This document shows, one piece after another, positions 6,571 to 10,745 of a DNA stretch of 10,745 nt. The translations under genes were made by a program, and so were the position numbers. The notes under the pieces are model-generated. The model was given only the letters and a program-made list of their open reading frames with translations. It was not told where the DNA came from and did not search any database. Origin of the DNA: Acidimicrobiales bacterium (lineage in GTDB: Bacteria; Actinomycetota; Acidimicrobiia; Acidimicrobiales; JAKAVM01); the NCBI GenBank assembly GCA_027451785.1, contig DAIDIS010000236.1, positions 1 to 10,745 on the forward strand, written 5' to 3'. Each line of letters begins with the position of its first letter. Position 1 is the stretch's first letter.

Positions 6571-8157
6571 CTACCTGACAATACGGCACAGGAAGTCGGG
6601 TGACGATTCCGGGAAATCCGACCGGTAGTGGGCTCCCCTGCTCTCCCTCCGCGCCAGAGCGGACTCGATAATCGCCGCGGCGCAGGTCACCAAGTTGACC
6701 AACTCGAAGAATTGCCGCCGCGGCTCCTTCTCAAGCTGACTCATGTATTGGTGGCTAAGCAAGTAGGTCGGCAGTTGAGCGTAGGCGGACTCCAGCGACT
6801 CAGCCGACCTCACTATGCCCGCTCCGTCGGTCATGTCGGTCTGAAGCTGGTGAAGAAGCTTCTGGTGAGGCAAGTTGATGTCGCCGGAAGAGTCGCCCGA
6901 AAACGCTCTCGACTGCGTCCTCATGATCCCTATGGTCGACTCCCGGCCCATGAGTGCCCTCATAGGGCCGGTTGGGGTCGGTCCACTCTGGCCCGCTTTG
7001 ATCGCGGATACAACCCTTCGCCCAAATACCAAACCCTCCAACAACGAGTTCGAGGCCAGTCGATTCGCCCCATGAACCCCTGTAAGCGCGGTCTCACCGC
7101 ACGACCACAAACCATCCAGTTCGCTCGCTCCGTTAATGTCGGTTACAACTCCACCCGACACATGATGAGCGGCCGGAGCAATCGGAAGCCAGTCTTTCGC
7201 GGGGTCCAGGCCCGCCATGGCCAATGAGTCGGCAATCGTAGGGAAGCTCGTGGCGAAGTCCGGAATGGAAGTCACGTCCAACCACAGATGGGTGGAGTTT
7301 GACTGTCTCATCCTTTCAGCAATTGCCCTTGACACAATGTCCCTGGGAGAAAGCTCGTCCACGAACCGATTGCCGTCGGCATCCCTAAGGAGTGCTCCGT
7401 CGCCCCTCAGCGCCTCCGAAATTAATGGCCTTGGAACTGCAGGATGATGGAGCGCCGTGGGATGGAATTGTATGAACTCTACGTCGCCAACCGTGACCCC
7501 CGCCCTCAATGCGAGCGCGAATCCATCCCCGGTCGACTCCAACGGATTGGTGGTTACGGAAAAAAGCTGCCCAAGCCCACCCGTCGCCAGCACAACATTC
7601 GATGCCCTGAATTCCCTGTAGTTACCATCAAGGCCGAATGCCCTGACTCCCTTGCACACCCCGCCCTCAACGATGAGCTGAGTTGCAAACCACCCCTCAA
7701 AGGTCTCACAGCTGCTTGAGCGGACTGCCGATACCAAGGTTCGCTCGATCTCGGCTCCGGTTGCAGCACCCCCGGCGTGCACCACCCTCGCTGCGGAATG
7801 GCCACCCTCCTTGGAGAGCGCATAGCCCCCAGTGCTGTCCAGATCGAAACTCGCTCCAAGCGAGACCAGGTCCAGAAGGGCGGAAGGTCCCTCTTCCACC
7901 ATTACCCGAACGGCTTCCTCGTCACAAAGCCCGGCCCCCGCAGCAAGAGTGTCAGCCAGATGCAATTCGGTGGAGTCCGTCTTGTCTTCCATGACGGCTG
8001 CTACGCCACCTTGGGCCCAACGCGTTGCCGACTCGGAAAGCTCACCCTTGGTGAGGACGGCGCACCGTAATGCACCCCCGCCTTGGTCCTCCAAACAGTT
8101 GAGCGCAACCGACAGACCGGCTACACCCGAGCCGACCACCAGTACGTCAAGGTTCAC
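6571..8157 (-). CDS. nadB: L-aspartate oxidase
   Basis: NadB is a flavoenzyme oxidising L-aspartate to iminoaspartate, which NadA condenses with dihydroxyacetone phosphate to quinolinate. The protein has 528 residues. It opens with the FAD dinucleotide fold VVGSGVAGLSVAL (GxGxxG at 9-14). SATRWAQGGVAAV, GGHSAARVVHAGG, QFHPTAL, LISEALRGDGA and the flavin-contacting HHVSGGVVTD...CGETALTGVHGANRLASNSLLE follow. These regions separate L-aspartate oxidase from succinate dehydrogenase flavoproteins. The C-terminal helical domain ends CRIVR. The start is a GTG (8157-8155) overlapping the panD stop as GTGA, so translation is probably coupled to panD. nadC follows 28 nt downstream, but no nadA is in the window. 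NadB and PanD compete for the same substrate, L-aspartate. Confidence 0.96.
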   Translation of the reverse strand: MNLDVLVVGSGVAGLSVALNCLEDQGGGALRCAVLTKGELSESATRWAQGGVAAVMEDKTDSTELHLADTLAAGAGLCDEEAVRVMVEEGPSALLDLVSLGASFDLDSTGGYALSKEGGHSAARVVHAGGAATGAEIERTLVSAVRSSSCETFEGWFATQLIVEGGVCKGVRAFGLDGNYREFRASNVVLATGGLGQLFSVTTNPLESTGDGFALALRAGVTVGDVEFIQFHPTALHHPAVPRPLISEALRGDGALLRDADGNRFVDELSPRDIVSRAIAERMRQSNSTHLWLDVTSIPDFATSFPTIADSLAMAGLDPAKDWLPIAPAAHHVSGGVVTDINGASELDGLWSCGETALTGVHGANRLASNSLLEGLVFGRRVVSAIKAGQSGPTPTGPMRALMGRESTIGIMRTQSRAFSGDSSGDINLPHQKLLHQLQTDMTDGAGIVRSAESLESAYAQLPTYLLSHQYMSQLEKEPRRQFFELVNLVTCAAAIIESALARRESRGAHYRSDFPESSPDFLCRIVR

Positions 8158-8573
8158 GGTAGAAGCTCGAGTTCCAAGTCCTCGTGGTGAATCTCGGTCG
8201 CCCTTTTTGAATCGGTCACTGAGTCGAACTCCATAATCGGAGTGTTTGACCCGTCCACATGCACCACCTTCGGCGCGTAACCGTCGAGCTCGGCCTGTTC
8301 GTAATCAGCGTAAGTGATGACGATGACCTTGTCACCCGGCTGCACCAGCCTGGCAGCGGCACCGTTCAAACACACCTCTCCGGGACCGCCGACAATCGCA
8401 TAGGTCTCGAATCTCGCTCCGTTGTCGATGTCCAGAACGGCGACTTGCTCGTGCTCCAGAATGTCAGCCAAAGCCATCAACTTGGGATCCAGGCTGATTG
8501 ACCCGATGTAGTTCAAGTTCGCATCCGTGACGGTTGCACGGTGAATCTTCGACTTGAGCATCCTGCGCCTCAT
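8154..8573 (-). CDS. panD: Aspartate 1-decarboxylase proenzyme
   Basis: PanD decarboxylates L-aspartate to beta-alanine, the partner of pantoate in pantothenate synthesis. It is made as a proenzyme that cleaves itself between Gly24 and Ser25, leaving a pyruvoyl group on Ser25. Here YIGSIS places G24-S25 exactly at the canonical position. MLKSKIHRATVT (5-16), NGARFETYAI and the NGAAARL segment are also typical. The 139 residues fit actinobacterial PanD, which has a longer acidic C-terminal tail than the E. coli enzyme. In mycobacteria that tail has been linked to regulation by coenzyme A and ClpC1 (family knowledge). The ATG overlaps the panC stop as ATGA, with AGGTGG 7 nt upstream, and the stop overlaps the nadB GTG. 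I see no sign of a separate maturation factor here. Confidence 0.97.
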   Translation of the reverse strand: MRRRMLKSKIHRATVTDANLNYIGSISLDPKLMALADILEHEQVAVLDIDNGARFETYAIVGGPGEVCLNGAAARLVQPGDKVIVITYADYEQAELDGYAPKVVHVDGSNTPIMEFDSVTDSKRATEIHHEDLELELLP

Positions 8574-9469
8574 TGCGCTACCACCTTTTCTCTGAGAGCT
8601 TCCCCGTGCCGAAGGCTCGGGATGGCGCCAACATTGTCGATCAGCCGGACATTGCCGACCTTTGCCGCCACCAGCAGCCGTACTTCGTCGGAAATGGAGT
8701 CGATGTGCTGTAACGAGACCAAGTCAGCCACAACTGCATATTCGACCTCGACGCCTTCCACGCTATGGAGGATGTCAATCATGATCCGCTCAACTTCGGC
8801 GGCACTTGTCTCGCCCAAGACCTCGATTGCGTCTTTCGCCGTCGACAACGCCGCGCTCAACGAAAGTGCAGCCGCCCGCTGGCCAATGTCCAGCCTGCGA
8901 TTCCGGCTTGAAAGTGCCAACCCGTCCGATTCGCGTACGGTTTCGCATTCGACGATCTCCACCGGAAAGCACAGCTCCTTGGCCATCGCCTTCACGACTT
9001 GGAGTTGCTGGTAGTCCTTTGCTCCGAAGTACGCGTTGCACCTCCCCGCAATCGCAAAAAGCTTCGACACCACCGTTGCTACGCCGTCAAAGTGACCTGG
9101 CCTGCCCGATCCCTCCAGCAAGTCGGCGATTTCCGGAGCCTTGACCACCGATCGCGTCCCAAATGGGTAAAGCTCTCCCGCCGTAGGGGCGAATACCAGG
9201 TCGACTCCGTGACTCTCACAAAGCTCCAGGTCCGCTTCAAAAGTCCTGGGATACACGTCGAAATCCTCGGAAGGCCCGAACTGGGTCGGGTTCACAAAGA
9301 TGGACACAACGACGAACCCGCATTCGTCTGCAGCCCGGGCAATAAGGGATGCATGACCCTCGTGCAATGCCCCCATGGTGGGCACAAGGCCGATAGCTTT
9401 CCCTGAAAGCCGTTCTCGATCGATCTTCTCCGCCACGGCCGCAGCCGACTCAAGCACCTCAATGCTCAC
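8570..9469 (-). CDS. panC: Pantothenate synthetase (pantoate-beta-alanine ligase)
   Basis: PanC joins pantoate and beta-alanine through a pantoyl-adenylate, giving pantothenate with AMP and pyrophosphate. The 299 residues show the nucleotidyltransferase HIGH-type motif PTMGALHEGH (30-39), the pantoate-binding FVNPTQF (58-64), FGAKDYQQL (148-156) and the KMSKS-equivalent ALSSRN (184-189). The start is a GTG at 9469, with GGAAAG at 9479-9484 spaced 9 nt away. It gives the usual short N-terminus ahead of the first beta strand. The stop overlaps the panD ATG by 4 nt, so the ligase and the enzyme supplying its beta-alanine are translationally coupled. folK lies 55 bp upstream. panB and panE, which make pantoate, are absent from the window. 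Confidence 0.97.
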   Translation of the reverse strand: MSIEVLESAAAVAEKIDRERLSGKAIGLVPTMGALHEGHASLIARAADECGFVVVSIFVNPTQFGPSEDFDVYPRTFEADLELCESHGVDLVFAPTAGELYPFGTRSVVKAPEIADLLEGSGRPGHFDGVATVVSKLFAIAGRCNAYFGAKDYQQLQVVKAMAKELCFPVEIVECETVRESDGLALSSRNRRLDIGQRAAALSLSAALSTAKDAIEVLGETSAAEVERIMIDILHSVEGVEVEYAVVADLVSLQHIDSISDEVRLLVAAKVGNVRLIDNVGAIPSLRHGEALREKVVAQ

Positions 9470-9524
9470 GGTTCTTCTCTTTCCACGTTCCAGCCCCGCA
9501 TCTAACGGGTGCCGTTCGTATTCT

Positions 9525-9980
9525 TTAGATAAGAGTACCTACTATCCAGGCGCTGGTGGCAAGTTCAGGTGAGACTCGCCGGTCAGGGTCGATTTCAGCC
9601 AACGGCAGCATAACGAAACCTCGCTCGGACATTCTCGGGTGGGGAATCTCCAACAAGTCGTCACTAATCGGTTCTCCATCCCACAGGAGAATATCGACAT
9701 CGAGAGTCCTGGGACCCCATCGCTCGTCTCGTACTCTGCCTGCTTCGGCTTCGAGATCCGCGCACAGAGCCAGCATTTCGTATGGCCCCAAGGTGGAGTC
9801 AACTTCGATAACTGCGTTGAGGAACTTGTCTTGACCCTCAGGCCCGCCTACAGCGTCCGACTCATAGACGGAAGAACATCCGACAACTTTGACGCCTCTG
9901 GCGCCGAGTGACTCCACCGCACCCCTCAGATAGGCAAGGCGATCGCCCATGTTGGAACCAAGGCCTAAGAAATACTTCAA
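9525..9980 (-). CDS. folK: 2-amino-4-hydroxy-6-hydroxymethyldihydropteridine pyrophosphokinase (HPPK)
   Basis: HPPK transfers pyrophosphate from ATP to 6-hydroxymethyl-7,8-dihydropterin, preparing it for dihydropteroate synthase in folate synthesis. The landmarks are LGLGSNMGDR (5-14), YESDAVGGPEGQDKFLNAV with the pterin-binding segment, RWGPRTLDVDILLW with the magnesium-binding DxD, and IPHPRMSERGFVMLPL. The open frame reaches a GTG at 9989, but that GTG overlaps the AAGGAG site itself (9989-9994). The TTG at 9980, exactly 8 nt downstream of AAGGAG, gives MKYFLGLGSN, a textbook HPPK start and 151 residues. I therefore place the start there. The upstream neighbour folB makes the substrate. 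The gap between them holds a short direct-repeat cluster. Confidence 0.94.
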   Translation of the reverse strand: MKYFLGLGSNMGDRLAYLRGAVESLGARGVKVVGCSSVYESDAVGGPEGQDKFLNAVIEVDSTLGPYEMLALCADLEAEAGRVRDERWGPRTLDVDILLWDGEPISDDLLEIPHPRMSERGFVMLPLAEIDPDRRVSPELATSAWIVGTLI

Positions 9981-9988
9981 AGTAATCA

Positions 9989-9994
9989 CTCCTT
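9989..9994 (-). promoter_or_regulatory. Ribosome binding site of folK selecting a TTG start
   Basis: The minus strand reads AAGGAG. Its last G is also the G of the in-frame GTG at 9989-9987, which is too close to be used. The TTG at 9980 lies 8 nt away, the same spacing as for clpC and lysS in this window, and gives the usual HPPK N-terminus. Confidence 0.75.
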
Positions 9995-10014
9995 AGCAAC
10001 TCAGCTCCCATCCG

Positions 10015-10085
10015 GGCTCAACTGGGCCAAAGGCCTCCCGGCTCAATGGCTCAACTGGGCTCAATGGCTCAACTTGGCCAAAGGC
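10015..10085. repeat. Direct-repeat cluster (GGCTCAAY) in the folB-folK gap
   Basis: Five copies of GGCTCAAY start at 10015, 10040, 10048, 10058 and 10066. Two larger patterns are built on them. An 18-bp unit is repeated in tandem with one mismatch (10040-10057 and 10058-10075). A 20-bp unit ending in CCAAAGGC is repeated with one mismatch (10015-10034 and 10066-10085). All copies point the same way, so they do not form a hairpin with one another. The cluster fills most of the gap between the folB stop and the folK ribosome site. It is not coding in any frame I can support. Confidence 0.85.
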
Positions 10086-10089
10086 TTAT

Positions 10090-10470
10090 TCAGCCGGCAA
10101 GAGTCTTGCATTTCGAGATCTCGGCCTCCACCCACTTGACGTCGGCCTCGATCGGCGGGTGGAGCTTGCGCACGACTACCGTGGCCCTTTCCGCCAATGC
10201 CTCCGCCAAGACCATGGAGCAGATTCTTTCAGCAAGAGTCTCGATCAGTTCTACGGACCCCGTTTCGACCAGATTCTTCGCCCTGGTGGCGATTACCGAA
10301 TAATCAATGGTGTCGGAAAGTGAGTCCGACTTTCCGGCTACTTCGACTGGTGCGACAATTTCAATGTCCACCTCGAATACCTGGGATCTGGACTTTTCTT
10401 CAGCCAACACCCCGTGGGTCCCCATTGCGCGAAGGCCCTTGATCCGGATGGTACCGACGGATTCGGTCAA
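10090..10470 (-). CDS. folB: Dihydroneopterin aldolase
   Basis: FolB cleaves 7,8-dihydroneopterin to 6-hydroxymethyl-7,8-dihydropterin and glycolaldehyde, giving the substrate of FolK. The 126 residues fit the family. IRIKGLRAMGTHGVLAEEK contains the pterin-binding G-x-HGVLxEE (the Glu that anchors the pterin). LSDTIDYSVI, VELIETLAERIC and VRKLHPPI with the catalytic-type lysine follow. The start is a TTG at 10470, overlapping the upstream gene's stop as TTGA. No better start exists, since the next Met (residue 16) would delete part of the first beta strand. The ribosome site is weak (GAGCAGG), consistent with translational coupling. In M. tuberculosis folP1 precedes folB; here an unrecognised frame does. 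Confidence 0.95.
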   Translation of the reverse strand: MTESVGTIRIKGLRAMGTHGVLAEEKSRSQVFEVDIEIVAPVEVAGKSDSLSDTIDYSVIATRAKNLVETGSVELIETLAERICSMVLAEALAERATVVVRKLHPPIEADVKWVEAEISKCKTLAG

Positions 10471-10745
10471 TCGACCTGCTCGGGGTCCCGGTCTGCCAAA
10501 ACTCTCACACGCGAGACCAGCCGCCGTCCCGTAGGTCCCATCTGGCGCTGGGCCAACTTCTCCAGAGCTGCAACGGCAACCGGCCCACTGGGCAGCTTGC
10601 CCGACCAGAGAAGGTATCCAGCGGCCACACCCATTGACTTGTCGCCCATTTCCTCTTCATGGAGCAAAAGGCGCTCGCCCGCCACCATCCAGGCCTCAAG
10701 GTGCTTGTAAAGGTCGCCCAGCATATCCGAGGGATCCGTTGCGTT
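10467..10745 (-). CDS. Unrecognised protein, C-terminal part (5' end may lie beyond window)
   Basis: I do not recognise this gene. 92 residues are visible and the frame is open to the window edge. The protein may therefore begin outside the window, or at the ATG at 10724 (85 residues), which has no convincing ribosome site. The visible part is soluble-looking and probably helical. It has a charged stretch LLLHEEEMGDKS, a Gly/Ala/Leu segment around AAGYLLWSGKLPSG, and a basic C-terminus GPTGRRLVSRVRVLADRD. There is no transmembrane segment or catalytic motif I can name. Its stop overlaps the folB TTG as TTGA, so the two are almost certainly co-transcribed and coupled, which supports its being real. 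It does not look like the end of dihydropteroate synthase (FolP), the neighbour expected from M. tuberculosis. Confidence 0.6.
   Translation of the reverse strand, partial: NATDPSDMLGDLYKHLEAWMVAGERLLLHEEEMGDKSMGVAAGYLLWSGKLPSGPVAVAALEKLAQRQMGPTGRRLVSRVRVLADRDPEQVD

Noticed and set aside
9504..9516. AACGG-GTG-CCGTT hairpin in the folK-panC gap as a terminator
   Set aside because: The stem has only 5 bp with a 3-nt loop and no T-run, and the flanking genes appear co-transcribed.
10015..10085. Repeat cluster as a CRISPR array
   Set aside because: The units are too short and too close, there are no spacer-like unique segments of uniform length, and no cas genes are present.

Overview
The window is a core housekeeping segment of an actinobacterial chromosome. 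The gene order (folB, folK, panC, panD, coaX, lysS, then clpC) is the block I remember from Mycobacterium tuberculosis (folP1-folB-folK-...-panC-panD-coaX-...-lysS-lsr2-clpC1). The double Clp-N ClpC, moderately high GC content and frequent GTG/TTG starts fit that phylum. Moderate GC, nadB-nadC inside the block and no lsr2 here suggest a lineage outside Mycobacteriales, possibly Acidimicrobiia-like. That placement is inference.

Layout from right to left, the direction of transcription of most genes: an unrecognised partial gene (10467-10745) overlaps folB (10090-10470). A 100-bp gap with short direct repeats follows, then folK (9525-9980), panC (8570-9469), panD (8154-8573), nadB (6571-8157), nadC (5631-6542), coaX (4774-5574) and lysS (3239-4774). 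Overlaps at the partial gene/folB, panC/panD, panD/nadB and coaX/lysS junctions indicate an operon with translational coupling. lysS ends in a 69-bp convergent gap with two inverted repeats. Facing it is a long-chain polyprenyl diphosphate synthase on the plus strand (2120-3169). A 256-bp divergent intergenic region with two perfect palindromes separates this gene from clpC (minus strand), which runs off the left edge.

Functionally the operon is a cofactor hub. FolB and FolK make the pterin branch of folate. PanC and PanD make pantothenate and beta-alanine, and CoaX phosphorylates pantothenate towards CoA. NadB and NadC make NAD precursors. PanD and NadB both consume L-aspartate. LysS supplies lysyl-tRNA, ClpC is the ATPase unfoldase of the Clp protease, and the polyprenyl synthase probably makes a quinone or lipid-carrier side chain. 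panB, panE, nadA, folE and folP are not in the window.

I see no mobile element, CRISPR array, RNA gene or defence system, and no plausible previously undescribed system. The points worth a second look are local: the folB-folK repeat cluster, the clpC upstream palindromes, an acidic LysRS N-terminus, start-codon corrections, and what sits at the usual lsr2 position.
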